In this document: piece by piece, positions 49,390 through 58,639 of the stretch
How the letters are laid out: each line of letters begins with the position of its first letter
How positions within the stretch are numbered: the first letter of the stretch is position 1
Source of the DNA: Pseudocitrobacter sp913778145
Lineage (GTDB): Bacteria > Pseudomonadota > Gammaproteobacteria > Enterobacterales > Enterobacteriaceae
Reading direction: 5' to 3'
Assembly (NCBI GenBank): GCA_035726825.1
Contig: JALNTX010000002.1
Span: 62,001-126,000, forward strand
DNA length: 64,000 nt
The notes under the pieces: generated by a model
Databases searched by the model: none
What the model was told of the DNA's origin: nothing
The model's input: only the letters and a program-made list of their open reading frames with translations
Translations under genes and position numbers: made by a program

Positions 49390-50515
49390 ATAGCGAAATA
49401 TTTTCCTGCGTTTCCCCGTCAAAAATGTGGCATTTGTCCATCTCAAAGCGGAACCACACCTGCTGCTGCAACCCATTGTCGATAATCGGTTTCGCTGCAT
49501 CGGAGGCGATACGCGCCGTCAGTTCGAAATCACCGACCTGCAAATAGAGAAAGTATTCATGTCCCATGTTTTCTATGCGGATTAACTTCCCTCGCCCGCA
49601 GCTTGCGCCGAACGACGTCGTGGAGACCTCCACATATTCCGGGCGAATACCGAAATGGACTTCTTTATCAACGTAGTGCGCCACTTTTCCCTGCTGACTG
49701 GCATTCAGGGCCAGTAGATCGTCGCCAACGGTAATATGCAAACCGTCATCGCGACGCACAATTTTTGCCGGTTTGATGTTCATTTCCGGCGCGCCAATAA
49801 AGCCCGCCACAAACATGTTTTTCGGTTTGTGATACAGGTTATCCGGCGTATCCACCTGCATGATGTGGCCGAGCTTCATCACGCAAATGCGATCGCCCAT
49901 GGTCATCGCTTCGGTTTGATCGTGGGTGACGTAAACGGTGGTTGCCGGTTTACCTGATTTCTTGAGCTGCCTGTGCAGATCTGAAATACGAATACGCATG
50001 GAAGCACGCAGCTTAGCATCCAGATTCGAGAGCGGTTCGTCGAACAAAAATACGTCCGGCTTTTTGACAATCGCACGCCCTACCGCCACGCGCTGCGCCT
50101 GGCCGCCGGAAAGCTGACGCGGTAAGCGGTCCAGCAAGTCTTCCAACTCAAGCAGTTTGGCGGCGTCTTCAACCTGTTGATTGATTTGTTCTTTCGGCAA
50201 TTTGCTCAGTTTCAAGCCAAACGCCAGGTTTTCCCGCACGGTCATGTGCGGATAAAGCGCATAGTTCTGGAATACCATCGCAATACCGCGCGCTTTTGGC
50301 AGCAGGTTGTTCACCACTTTTTCGCCAATGCGAATTTCACCGCCGCTAATGGTTTCCAGCCCGGCGAGCATACGCAGCGTGGTCGATTTTGCGCAGCCAG
50401 AGGGGCCAACAATCACCATGAATTCGCCATCGGCAATGTTCAGGTCGATACCATGTACCGCTTTGAAGCCGTTGGAGTAGACCTTTTCCAGTTTATTAAA
50501 AATCACTTCAGCCAT
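49388..50515 (-). CDS. Sugar ABC transporter ATPase (TogA/MalK/UgpC type)
   Basis: A 375-aa ATPase. It has Walker A GPSGCAKS, signature LSGGQAQRVA, Walker B VFLFDEPLSNLD, switch His in VYVTHDQTEA and a C-terminal MalK-like regulatory domain (HFGIRPEYVEV). Carbohydrate importers use this type (CUT1). By memory the closest relative is TogA of pectinolytic Dickeya, which energises oligogalacturonide uptake. It is the last gene of a three-gene operon; ATG is 11 bp after the permease stop. Walker A has Cys-Ala in place of the more usual Cys-Gly. Confidence 0.85.
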   Translation of the reverse strand: MAEVIFNKLEKVYSNGFKAVHGIDLNIADGEFMVIVGPSGCAKSTTLRMLAGLETISGGEIRIGEKVVNNLLPKARGIAMVFQNYALYPHMTVRENLAFGLKLSKLPKEQINQQVEDAAKLLELEDLLDRLPRQLSGGQAQRVAVGRAIVKKPDVFLFDEPLSNLDAKLRASMRIRISDLHRQLKKSGKPATTVYVTHDQTEAMTMGDRICVMKLGHIMQVDTPDNLYHKPKNMFVAGFIGAPEMNIKPAKIVRRDDGLHITVGDDLLALNASQQGKVAHYVDKEVHFGIRPEYVEVSTTSFGASCGRGKLIRIENMGHEYFLYLQVGDFELTARIASDAAKPIIDNGLQQQVWFRFEMDKCHIFDGETQENISL

Positions 50516-50526
50516 GATATTCCCTC

Positions 50527-51429
50527 TTAGCCTTTAATTCCGCTGCTTGATACACCCTGGACGAAGTAACGCTGCGCCAGGAAGAACACAATGATAGATG
50601 GCAGAATGGAGATGCTCGCCATTGCCAGAATTTCGTTCCACGGCGCCCCTTCCGTGACGTCGATGGACATTTTCAGCGCCAGCGCAATCGGATATTTATC
50701 CACGCTGTAGACGTAAATCAGCGGACCGATAAAGTCGTTCATCGACCACATAAACTGGAACAGTGCGACTGAGATAATCGCCGGTTTCAGAATCGGCACC
50801 AGCACATACCACAGCACCTGCCAGGAGTTACAACCGTCGATTTGCGCCGCCTCTTCCATATCGCGCGGTACGCCGCGCAGGAACTGCACCAGCATAAAGA
50901 CGAAGAACCCCTGCGTGGCGAATGCCGTTGGCAGATAAAGCGGCAGATAGCTATTCAGCATGCCCATTTCGCGGAACATCAGATACTGCGGGATCAGCAG
51001 TACGGTGCTCGGCAGCAGCATGGTGGCGATAAGCGTGGCAAACCAGAATTTCTTCCACGGAATCTCAAAGCGAGCAAAGCCGTACGCTACAATGGTGGAC
51101 GAGATAATGGTCAGAATCACTTTCGGGATCACATACTTAAAGGTGTTAAGCATGTAGTGACCAAAGTGATATTCCGTGCCCGTTTTCCAACCGTTGATAA
51201 AGCCATCCCAGGTGGCATGCGTCGGCCAGAGGTTCAGGGTAGTGAAAATCTCGCTGTTCGGTTTGAACGCGGCGGAGAACATCCACGCCAGCGGATAGAG
51301 CATCAGCAAACCAACCAACAGCAGAATCATATAGCGAATATTACGGCTGATTTTTTCACGACGCAGCGTACGGGCTACTTCATTCGCCGCGTCCTGTGCG
51401 GTCGTCGTCATGAGATGTTGCTCACTCAT
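50527..51429 (-). CDS. Sugar ABC transporter permease (MalG/TogN type)
   Basis: A 300-aa permease with six helices and the EAA loop EEAAQIDGCNSWQVLWYVLVPI. The start was set at MSEQHL (51429), eight bases inside the previous gene; the longer frame to 51630 is a shadow of the upstream permease. CUT1 importers need two permeases, a pair of ATPases and a periplasmic binding protein. The sequence is close to what I recall of the Tog oligogalacturonide system, an assignment not tested here. Confidence 0.83.
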   Translation of the reverse strand: MSEQHLMTTTAQDAANEVARTLRREKISRNIRYMILLLVGLLMLYPLAWMFSAAFKPNSEIFTTLNLWPTHATWDGFINGWKTGTEYHFGHYMLNTFKYVIPKVILTIISSTIVAYGFARFEIPWKKFWFATLIATMLLPSTVLLIPQYLMFREMGMLNSYLPLYLPTAFATQGFFVFMLVQFLRGVPRDMEEAAQIDGCNSWQVLWYVLVPILKPAIISVALFQFMWSMNDFIGPLIYVYSVDKYPIALALKMSIDVTEGAPWNEILAMASISILPSIIVFFLAQRYFVQGVSSSGIKG

Positions 51430-52312
51430 TTTTACCTCCCTTGTCTGCTGAGTAGAAGACCCAATATTTCGATGACTTAAAGGCCAGTAACGCAAAGATG
51501 GCGACAACCAGGAACAGGACCCACGCCAGTGCCGCGCCGTACCCCATATCGAAATACTTAAAGGCGGTATCGTAGATGTAGAGCGAGAACAGGTAGGTAT
51601 AGTAGGTTGGCCCACCGCCGGTGATGACAAACGGCGCGGTAAATTCCTGGAACGCGCCGCTGGTTTGCATAATGAAGTTGAAGAAAATGACCGGCGTAAT
51701 CAGCGGCACGGTGATTTTCAGGAACATTTGCCATTTACTGGCGCCGTCGATCATCGCTGCTTCGTACTGCGACTGCGGTACGTTTTGCAGCGCGGCCAGG
51801 AAAATAACCATCGAAGAGCCAAACTGCCACACGCTGAGCAGCGTTACCGAAAACAGCGCCAGCGGCGGTTCACCCAGCCAGTTGATGGGGTCAAGGCCAA
51901 ATACGCCGGTAAAGCTGTTCAGCAGGCCGTCGATAGCAAACAGCGCGCGCCACAATACTGCGATGGCGACAGAGCTGCCGAGAATGGACGGAATGTAGTA
52001 CGCCGTGCGGAAAAAACCGATACCGCGCAGTTTGAAGTTCAGCACGAAGGCGATGAACAACGAAAACATCAGCTTCAGCGGAATGGTCACGAACACATAC
52101 ACGAACGTAACCGCGAGCGATTTCCAGAAGAGCGGATCCTCCGTCACCATATAGCGGTAGTTTTCGATACCGTTGAACTCAGGCGGGCTCATCAAATCAT
52201 ATTGCGTAAAACTCAACAGAAAAGAAGAGACAAAGGGAAAGGCGGTAAACACTAACAATCCAATAATATAGGGTGAGATCCATGCTAACCCTAACCACTT
52301 ATTTTCATTCAT
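51422..52312 (-). CDS. Sugar ABC transporter permease (MalF/TogM type)
   Basis: A 296-aa permease, first gene of the operon. Six helices are expected. The EAA loop is YEAAMIDGASKWQMFLKITVP, and near the start is FPFVSSFLLSFTQYDLMSPP. It overlaps the next permease by eight bases. No gene for a substrate-binding protein lies on either side: ribA is downstream and acnA upstream. The binding protein must be encoded elsewhere or lost. A CRP-like site and repeated CTAATAA elements precede the gene. Confidence 0.83.
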   Translation of the reverse strand: MNENKWLGLAWISPYIIGLLVFTAFPFVSSFLLSFTQYDLMSPPEFNGIENYRYMVTEDPLFWKSLAVTFVYVFVTIPLKLMFSLFIAFVLNFKLRGIGFFRTAYYIPSILGSSVAIAVLWRALFAIDGLLNSFTGVFGLDPINWLGEPPLALFSVTLLSVWQFGSSMVIFLAALQNVPQSQYEAAMIDGASKWQMFLKITVPLITPVIFFNFIMQTSGAFQEFTAPFVITGGGPTYYTYLFSLYIYDTAFKYFDMGYGAALAWVLFLVVAIFALLAFKSSKYWVFYSADKGGKNE

Positions 52313-52411
52313 GACAGCCTCGATGGAAATTAATAATGGCGCATCATCCCTTAAAAACCATTACAACATCGCGATCGATATCACAGTAGAAATAATTCAA
52401 CAACCTCAACC

Positions 52412-52427
52412 TGTGATCGCCATCAAA
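52412..52427 (-). promoter_or_regulatory. Candidate CRP site upstream of the sugar ABC operon
   Basis: TGTGATCGCCATCAAA keeps the conserved TGTGA half and a close second half of the CRP consensus TGTGA-N6-TCACA. The position, about 100 bp before the first permease, fits catabolite control of a sugar importer. Confidence 0.5.
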
Positions 52428-52511
52428 GCCTCGTCACGCCTGAAATCAGACATAATTCAGGTGAATGCATTAAATAAACCACCGAACAAAAACCATCACA
52501 AACCACTATTT

Positions 52512-52568
52512 GCTAATAAAACTAATAAATACATAAGTTATTTTTACATTAAAGCTAATAATATTAGC
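52512..52568. repeat. Repeated CTAATAA elements and a 15-bp palindrome
   Basis: GCTAATAAAACTAATAAA (from 52512) gives two copies nine bases apart. A third is part of GCTAATAATATTAGC (52554-52568), a perfect palindrome with a central A. Such spaced repeats suggest a transcription-factor operator between the acnA terminator and the ABC operon. Confidence 0.45.
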
Positions 52569-52577
52569 AATATGTAT

Positions 52578-52610
52578 AAAAAAAGCCCGACCACTTTCGC
52601 GAATCGGGCT
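52578..52610 (-). terminator. acnA terminator
   Basis: On the minus strand AGCCCGA and TCGGGCT form the outer stem with an inner GCGAA stretch, followed by seven T. It lies 16 bases after the acnA stop. Confidence 0.88.
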
Positions 52611-52625
52611 ATACCTTTTGCAGAA

Positions 52626-55301
52626 TCAATCCAGCATATTACGAATTACATAATGCAGGATGCCGTCGTTCTGGTAGTACGTCAGCTCGGTCTGGGTGTC
52701 AATACGGCAGCGGCAGGCCAGCGTTTCCGTAGTGCCATCCGCGCGAGTCACCGTCACCGGAATGGTAGCGCCAGGCTTAAGCTGCTGCAGATTCGGGATA
52801 TCCAGTGTCTCTTCCCCGGTCAGCCCCAGCGACTGTCGCGTTTCACCCTGCGGGAACTCCAGCGGCAAAATACCCATGCCTATCAGGTTGGAGCGGTGAA
52901 TACGTTCAAAGGATTCCGCAATCACCACGCGAACGCCCAGCAGACGTGGCCCTTTCGCGGCCCAGTCGCGGCTGGAACCAGAACCATATTCTTTCCCGGC
53001 GATCACCGCCAGCGGCGTGCCCTGCTTCTGATACGCCATCGCCGCATCGTAAATCGACATCACTTCCGAACCCGGCAACAGACGCGTCATCCCGCCTTCT
53101 ACCCCCGGCACCATTTCGTTGCGGATACGAATGTTGGCAAAGGTACCGCGCATCATCACTTCGTGATTGCCGCGACGGGAACCATAGGAGTTAAAGTCCC
53201 GACGTTCTACACCACGCGCCTGAAGGAAACGGCCCGCCGGGCTGTCCGGCTTAATGCTGCCCGCCGGGGAAATGTGGTCGGTCGTCACAGAGTCACCCAG
53301 CATCGCCAGAATCCGCGCGCCGTGGATGTCTTCCACCGGCTTCGGCTGGGCTTGCATATCGTCAAAGAACGGCGACAGGCGGATATACGTCGAGTCTTCC
53401 TGCCAATTATAGGTATCCGATTCCTCAACGGTAATCGCTTTCCACTCCGGCGTGCCTTCGAAAACTTCTGCATACTCTTTGCGGAACATCTCGGTGGAGA
53501 CCTGCTGGACGGCGTTGGCAATTTCTTTGCTGCTCGGCCAGATATCTTTCAGGTAAACCGGGTCGCCTTTTTGGTCGTGACCGAGCGGGTCGCTTGCCAG
53601 GTTAACGTTCATATTTCCCGCCAATGCGTAGGCTACCACCAGCGGCGGCGAAGCCAGCCAGTTGGTTTTCACCAGCGGATGAATACGTCCTTCAAAGTTA
53701 CGGTTACCGGAAAGCACGGCCCCGACGGTCAGATCGCCCTTTTTAATCGCCGTTTCGATAGGCTCTGGTAGCGGGCCGGAGTTACCGATACAGGTGGTGC
53801 AGCCATAACCCACGAGGTTAAATCCAAGCTTATCCAGGTATGGAGTGAGACGTGCGTGGGCGAGATAATCTGAAACCACTTTCGACCCCGGCGCCAGCGA
53901 GGCTTTCACCCACGGTTTTGGTTTCAAGCCAAGCTCAGCGGCCTTTTTCGCTAGCAGACCGGCAGCCATCAGCACGCTCGGGTTAGAGGTATTGGTACAG
54001 GAGGTAATGGCGGCAATCACCACCGCGCCATCCGGCAGCGGGACGGTTTTACCGTTGAGCGTATATTCCACTGCCTGCTTGTCTTTTTGCGCCGTATTGA
54101 CTTCCAGCTCGGTGGCAGCGGCAAAAGCGTTAGGCACATCGCCCAGCGCAACGCGATCCTGTGGGCGCTTCGGCCCGGCAAGGCTCGCCTCCACCGTGCC
54201 CATATCCAGTTCGAGGCTGCTGGTGAAAATCGGTTCATCGCCGGTGTTGCGCCACATCCCCTGCGCTTTAGCATAGGCTTCCACCAGCGCAACCTGCTCG
54301 TCGCTACGCCCGCTCAGGCGCATATAATCAAGCGTGACGCCATCTATCGGGAAGAAACCGCAGGTCGCACCGTACTCCGGCGACATATTGGCAATGGTCG
54401 CGCGGTCCGCCAGCGGCAGCGAGTCCAGACCATCGCCATAGAATTCAACAAATTTGCCCACCACGCCGTGTTTACGCAGCATTTGGGTGACAGTCAACAC
54501 CAGGTCGGTGGCGGTAATGCCTTCGCTGAGTTTCCCGGTTAACTTGAAGCCCACCACATCCGGGATCAGCATGGAAACCGGCTGGCCGAGCATGGCGGCT
54601 TCTGCTTCGATTCCCCCGACGCCCCAGCCCAGCACGCCGAGGCCATTAATCATGGTAGTGTGTGAATCGGTGCCGACCAGCGTGTCAGGGTATGCAATCC
54701 ATTCATCGTTCTGTAATTCGCTCCACACCGCTTTGCCAAGATACTCAAGGTTAACCTGGTGGCAAATCCCGGTACCCGGCGGCACCACGCTGAATCGGCT
54801 AAACGCCTGCTGGCCCCAGCGCAGGAATACGTAACGCTCGTGGTTACGTTCCATCTCCAGGCGCACGTTTTCGGCGAAAGCGTCGTCATCCCCAAAGTGG
54901 TCGACGGTAACCGAGTGGTCAATGACCAAATCCACGGGCGAAAGCGGATTCACCTTCGCCGTGTCGCCGCCAAGGCGTTTGACGGCTTCGCGCATGGCGG
55001 CGAGATCCACCACCGCCGGTACGCCGGTGAAATCCTGCATCAGGACCCTCGCCGGGCGATAGGCTATCTCCCGATCTACATGGGCGGTTTTCACCCAGCC
55101 GGCCAGCGCTTTGATATCTTCTTCAGTAACGGAATCCCCATCCTGCCAGCGCAGTAGGTTTTCCAGCAGAACTTTGAGTGATTTGGGCAGACGGGAAATG
55201 TCACCCAGGGTGTTGGCTGCCAGCGGTAAGCTGTAGTAGTGATACGTTTTATCTTGCGTGTGCAGCGCGTCCTTACAGGCTTCTCGTAGTGTTGACGACA
55301 T
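52626..55301 (-). CDS. acnA: AcnA, aconitate hydratase A
   Basis: An 891-aa TCA-cycle enzyme (citrate to isocitrate). Its 4Fe-4S ligands are visible in ITSCTNTSNPSV and GYGCTTCIGNSGPLPE. A swivel domain with GKEYGSGSSRDWA is near the C terminus. AcnA is the stable, stress- and stationary-phase form and can bind RNA when its cluster is lost. Length equals E. coli (891). The start follows GGAGGAGC. Confidence 0.97.
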   Translation of the reverse strand: MSSTLREACKDALHTQDKTYHYYSLPLAANTLGDISRLPKSLKVLLENLLRWQDGDSVTEEDIKALAGWVKTAHVDREIAYRPARVLMQDFTGVPAVVDLAAMREAVKRLGGDTAKVNPLSPVDLVIDHSVTVDHFGDDDAFAENVRLEMERNHERYVFLRWGQQAFSRFSVVPPGTGICHQVNLEYLGKAVWSELQNDEWIAYPDTLVGTDSHTTMINGLGVLGWGVGGIEAEAAMLGQPVSMLIPDVVGFKLTGKLSEGITATDLVLTVTQMLRKHGVVGKFVEFYGDGLDSLPLADRATIANMSPEYGATCGFFPIDGVTLDYMRLSGRSDEQVALVEAYAKAQGMWRNTGDEPIFTSSLELDMGTVEASLAGPKRPQDRVALGDVPNAFAAATELEVNTAQKDKQAVEYTLNGKTVPLPDGAVVIAAITSCTNTSNPSVLMAAGLLAKKAAELGLKPKPWVKASLAPGSKVVSDYLAHARLTPYLDKLGFNLVGYGCTTCIGNSGPLPEPIETAIKKGDLTVGAVLSGNRNFEGRIHPLVKTNWLASPPLVVAYALAGNMNVNLASDPLGHDQKGDPVYLKDIWPSSKEIANAVQQVSTEMFRKEYAEVFEGTPEWKAITVEESDTYNWQEDSTYIRLSPFFDDMQAQPKPVEDIHGARILAMLGDSVTTDHISPAGSIKPDSPAGRFLQARGVERRDFNSYGSRRGNHEVMMRGTFANIRIRNEMVPGVEGGMTRLLPGSEVMSIYDAAMAYQKQGTPLAVIAGKEYGSGSSRDWAAKGPRLLGVRVVIAESFERIHRSNLIGMGILPLEFPQGETRQSLGLTGEETLDIPNLQQLKPGATIPVTVTRADGTTETLACRCRIDTQTELTYYQNDGILHYVIRNMLD

Positions 55302-55661
55302 AGCTCCTCCATTACGTATATCGGGACGGACAATCCCTTTATGATTCTTTATAAAACAGGTGGTTACTCCTGGTTACTATGACATGTTGACGATAAGTGC
55401 TCGCCAAATCTCACTGATTCGATCTTTTAATCTTAGGAGAGAATTTGTGGATTTGTCGGTTAAATATCATGCAATTAGTGCTAACCAGGAATAATCTTTA
55501 AGGAACAGACTGAGAGAAGTGCGGAGTGGAGGAGAGGAAGAGGCAAAAAGGTCAGTATAGATTTTTCCACGATGCTCTCATGGCATCGTTCTGCCCAGCC
55601 CCCTCCTCCGATTTTCGAAGCAACCCTTGGGTAAGGCTGGGCAGTATGTAATGTCGTGTTT
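55302..55661. other. Region between acnA and the HD-GYP gene with two inverted repeats
   Basis: 360 bp without a gene, including the acnA promoter. It holds a hairpin CGATGC/GCATCG (55570-55588) and a larger one with CTGCCCAGCC (55591-55600) and GGCTGGGCAG (55635-55644). The latter follows the HD-GYP stop by some 20 bases and may end that transcript, or be a small interspersed element. Confidence 0.5.
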
Positions 55662-56846
55662 TTAGAACAGTCTGCTTCTCTGAAGCGTACTGAGATACTC
55701 GGCATGCAGACTTAGGGTATCAAACACCTCTTTATCCACGCCGCCGTTTACCACACTTTCCTCAAGAATTGCTAACGCCTTGGTATAGGGCATGCTGGGG
55801 CGATAGGGTCTTTCCTCGATCAGCGCGGTAAAGACATCCGCAACAGCGATAATCCGTTCAGGTAACCCCAAATGATCCCCCTTCAGGCCAAAAGGATAAC
55901 CGCTGCCATCAAGTCTTTCATGATGCAGGCAGGCGATTTTCATAATCTCGTCCAGTAAGGTGCAATCTCTGATGATTTCGCCCGAAAGATAACTGTGATT
56001 TTTCATCACCTGCATTTCGGATGTAGAAAGCCGGCCTTGTTTCTCAAGTATTGATAATGGGATAAATACTTTGCCAACATCGTGAAGATAACCTGCAATT
56101 TGGATCTTCTGACATTCCTCTTCAGAGAGATGCATCTTAGCGGCTATTTCGTGTGCGATTTCCCCCACCATGATACTGTGAGCACTGGTAAAACCACTGT
56201 AGGTATCGATTATTTTTGCCAGCAGTAAACAGATATCCTTTAGACCGCTGATACCTAATTCGACATCATGCACCGGACTGATAATTTCTAACAGCCGTTG
56301 ACCTTTTTGAATATCATTACAGTCGAGATGACTCAATAAGAAAGGATCGTGCAAAAGTTCGCACACGATCTCGCACAAATTTTCATCAATAGGTAGGCAT
56401 TTTTTGCGGAAATCTTCAATTATGTGCTGAGGCGGATATTGATAATTATTAAACAACATCCTTTCTAAGGTATCCGCAAAGTAAACCGTGTGCTGTTCCT
56501 TAGTACCTTTGCCTTGCTCATCAAAGTGGTGCTGACGAATGACAGGGATAATATCCTCAAGCACTTTTACCCCTTTAAGCATTTCGGCACTTTTCTGCTG
56601 ATGAGGATCGCTAAAACTATCGAGTTCATCGAGCGATTTAATCCTACGATTATCGACTAAAAAGCCAATATCATGAAAAAAGCCGCTCAAAAAAATTACA
56701 TGAATTTGTTGTGGAGATAGTTTTTGCTTTTGCGCCAATTTCTCACCTATCAAAGCCACGTTAAGCATATGTTGGCTCAACCTTGGATCTAAAGCATATA
56801 CAATACGAGAAACAAGTAATAACGCTGAAGTTAGTGAGAATATCAT
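55662..56846 (-). CDS. HD-GYP phosphodiesterase with tandem HD domains
   Basis: A 394-aa protein. Residues 20-150 form a first HD-type domain (SGFFHDIGFLVD near 55, QHHF near 105) lacking a GYP motif. Residues 215-380 form a full HD-GYP domain: HSIMVGEIA, YLHDVGKVFIP near 253, KNHSYLSGE, and HHERLDGSGYPFGLKG near 311, followed by VADVFTALIEERPYR. Such enzymes hydrolyse cyclic-di-GMP to GMP; some tandem-HD relatives in Vibrio cholerae (V-cGAPs) act on 3'3'-cGAMP. It is coupled to the upstream GGDEF gene by a 4-base overlap. HD-GYP proteins are absent from E. coli K-12. Confidence 0.86.
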   Translation of the reverse strand: MIFSLTSALLLVSRIVYALDPRLSQHMLNVALIGEKLAQKQKLSPQQIHVIFLSGFFHDIGFLVDNRRIKSLDELDSFSDPHQQKSAEMLKGVKVLEDIIPVIRQHHFDEQGKGTKEQHTVYFADTLERMLFNNYQYPPQHIIEDFRKKCLPIDENLCEIVCELLHDPFLLSHLDCNDIQKGQRLLEIISPVHDVELGISGLKDICLLLAKIIDTYSGFTSAHSIMVGEIAHEIAAKMHLSEEECQKIQIAGYLHDVGKVFIPLSILEKQGRLSTSEMQVMKNHSYLSGEIIRDCTLLDEIMKIACLHHERLDGSGYPFGLKGDHLGLPERIIAVADVFTALIEERPYRPSMPYTKALAILEESVVNGGVDKEVFDTLSLHAEYLSTLQRSRLF

Positions 56847-58240
56847 AATAATCCGCCGACTATATTTTGGCTGTGAATTTGATTGTAAAACTTGTTGTAT
56901 TCTTTGTTAGTATAAAGTTTTTGATCTGCATCATATAACGTTGAAGCAAAACTATCCCCTATCTCTGAAACCCCATAAGAAACCGTCAGATTAATTTCCT
57001 TACCATTAAACATGAATTTTTTTGACTGCAATTCTTCTTGAATCCGAGATGCAACTGAAGAGGCGTCACCCTCTGCACACAGTACAACAAATTCATCACC
57101 GCCATAGCGAATCAAGACATCAGACTCCGTGATATTATCTTTGATGAAAGTTGACAAGGCCTTTAATGCCGCATCGCCTGCTGGATGCCCAAAAGTATCA
57201 TTTATTTTCTTAAAATTATTACAATCAAAGATGATAAAGCTTTTAAATCGCCGAATATCCATCTCATTCAGCGCCTTACGATTATAAGCTTTGGTAAGCT
57301 CATCGGTGAGCGACTCCAACTTATGGCGTAACTCATTAGCATAAAGCTTTCTCAGAACAAAGAATGACAGAATTGCATAGCCAAGCCATAAACCTAACAA
57401 CACTTTGTAATCAAGCAACAATTCAAGCCAATCGATGCCAAAGTAAATATCCAGTTCATTAGCATAGTCCTCTTTGTAGCTACCAGGCCCATCATAGCCA
57501 CAATTACCAAAAAAACAGATTCGTATGCCAGATGGTGTTTTATTGGAGACGGCCAGGCTCATCCAAGCCGGAAAATGCGCTTTCCGTGCTTTCTCTCTTA
57601 ATACCGATACGGATAAATCCTGAAACAAAGCGCCAGCGGTCTTATTGGATGAATAATCAATTACTGGCGATACCAAAGTAAGCACAGGTTCACCGGTGAC
57701 TTTATCAAGATAGACATCATCCAGGCCTGAAGTTGCTTCGCGGTAACTTAACGGATTACCTTTCTCATCAACTATGAAATAATCTTTCGAAAATCGTCCC
57801 GACATGGTAATCGCATCAACATATTGTTCATACTTTAACCCACTAAATTTTTTCTTATTAAAAAAATATAAAACACCCTCTCCAGGAAAAGAAAAGTATC
57901 TGCTGGCAAGGATTTCTTTGTTTATACTATGCTCTATAAACCACATAGCCTGCTTTAAGTAACATGCGCTGCCACCATTAACATAATAAAAGACACCGCC
58001 CTCAGGTTTTTTATCACAGTATTTTTTATTATTTTCATTGGAGTTATACATAGACATCATCGACGATATATGATTATTTAAATACATCGAATGAACAATA
58101 CCTGTACGTATTTTTCTCGCAGCATCCGCTCTTGCGTATCTCACATCCAGCGAAATATTAACCAGTAGTAACAATGAGGCAAACATTAGCCCCGTCGCCC
58201 ATATAAAAAAATACTTTTTCTTGCTCTTTTTAACAATCAC
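56843..58240 (-). CDS. Membrane GGDEF diguanylate cyclase
   Basis: A 465-aa protein. There is a membrane helix near 12-30, a periplasmic domain of about 240 residues containing four or more cysteines (KKYCDKK, SACYLK, RICFFGNCGYDG), a second helix near 278-298 (LLGLWLGYAILSFFVL) and a GGDEF domain (LTDELTKAYNRKAL, DCNNFKKINDTFGH). The signature GGDEF near 380 is intact and the RxxD feedback site is missing, so an active cyclase without product inhibition is expected. It is first in the bicistron with the HD-GYP gene. Its AT-rich codon use differs from flanking acnA and cysB, pointing to acquisition. Confidence 0.88.
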   Translation of the reverse strand: MIVKKSKKKYFFIWATGLMFASLLLLVNISLDVRYARADAARKIRTGIVHSMYLNNHISSMMSMYNSNENNKKYCDKKPEGGVFYYVNGGSACYLKQAMWFIEHSINKEILASRYFSFPGEGVLYFFNKKKFSGLKYEQYVDAITMSGRFSKDYFIVDEKGNPLSYREATSGLDDVYLDKVTGEPVLTLVSPVIDYSSNKTAGALFQDLSVSVLREKARKAHFPAWMSLAVSNKTPSGIRICFFGNCGYDGPGSYKEDYANELDIYFGIDWLELLLDYKVLLGLWLGYAILSFFVLRKLYANELRHKLESLTDELTKAYNRKALNEMDIRRFKSFIIFDCNNFKKINDTFGHPAGDAALKALSTFIKDNITESDVLIRYGGDEFVVLCAEGDASSVASRIQEELQSKKFMFNGKEINLTVSYGVSEIGDSFASTLYDADQKLYTNKEYNKFYNQIHSQNIVGGLL

Positions 58241-58639
58241 TTAATATATACCAAACAAACTTTCCGCCAGTCCGGAGACACAACATTGCTCTGAGTTAAT
58301 TATGCGTATTTATTCACTACTTGCTCACTGCCGAAATGAAAAAGTGGTTCCTGCCGGGCCTGACCGGCCGTTATAAGGTATAAACCGCGATTTTACCAAA
58401 TAACTTAGGAACCGATGGGGAATGATAATAAAATTGCAAGCACCGGGCAACAGCATGGATTTGGAAATCATGCCATAACAAATAAAAATAATCATCCAGG
58501 GTGAAATGTCACAATATCCCTACTCCATGACTTTATTTTTGCGTTACTTTATGTCGTCATAAATCATGGCTGTTATCTCGACTTCGACAATAATCGCGAT
58601 AGTTTAACCACGCTGTTAATAAAAATTAATGGATAGAGA
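58241..58639. other. AT-rich divergent region upstream of the cyclase and AraC-type genes
   Basis: 399 bp between the divergent GGDEF gene and the single-domain regulator. It holds promoters for both, a GC-rich patch (GCCGGGCCTGACCGGCCG near 58356) and no ORF of note. No RNA gene was identified. Confidence 0.5.

Noticed and set aside
52311..53771. 486-codon open frame on the plus strand
   Set aside because: It mostly lies antisense to acnA, has Arg/His-rich composition typical of a shadow, and has no recognisable domain.
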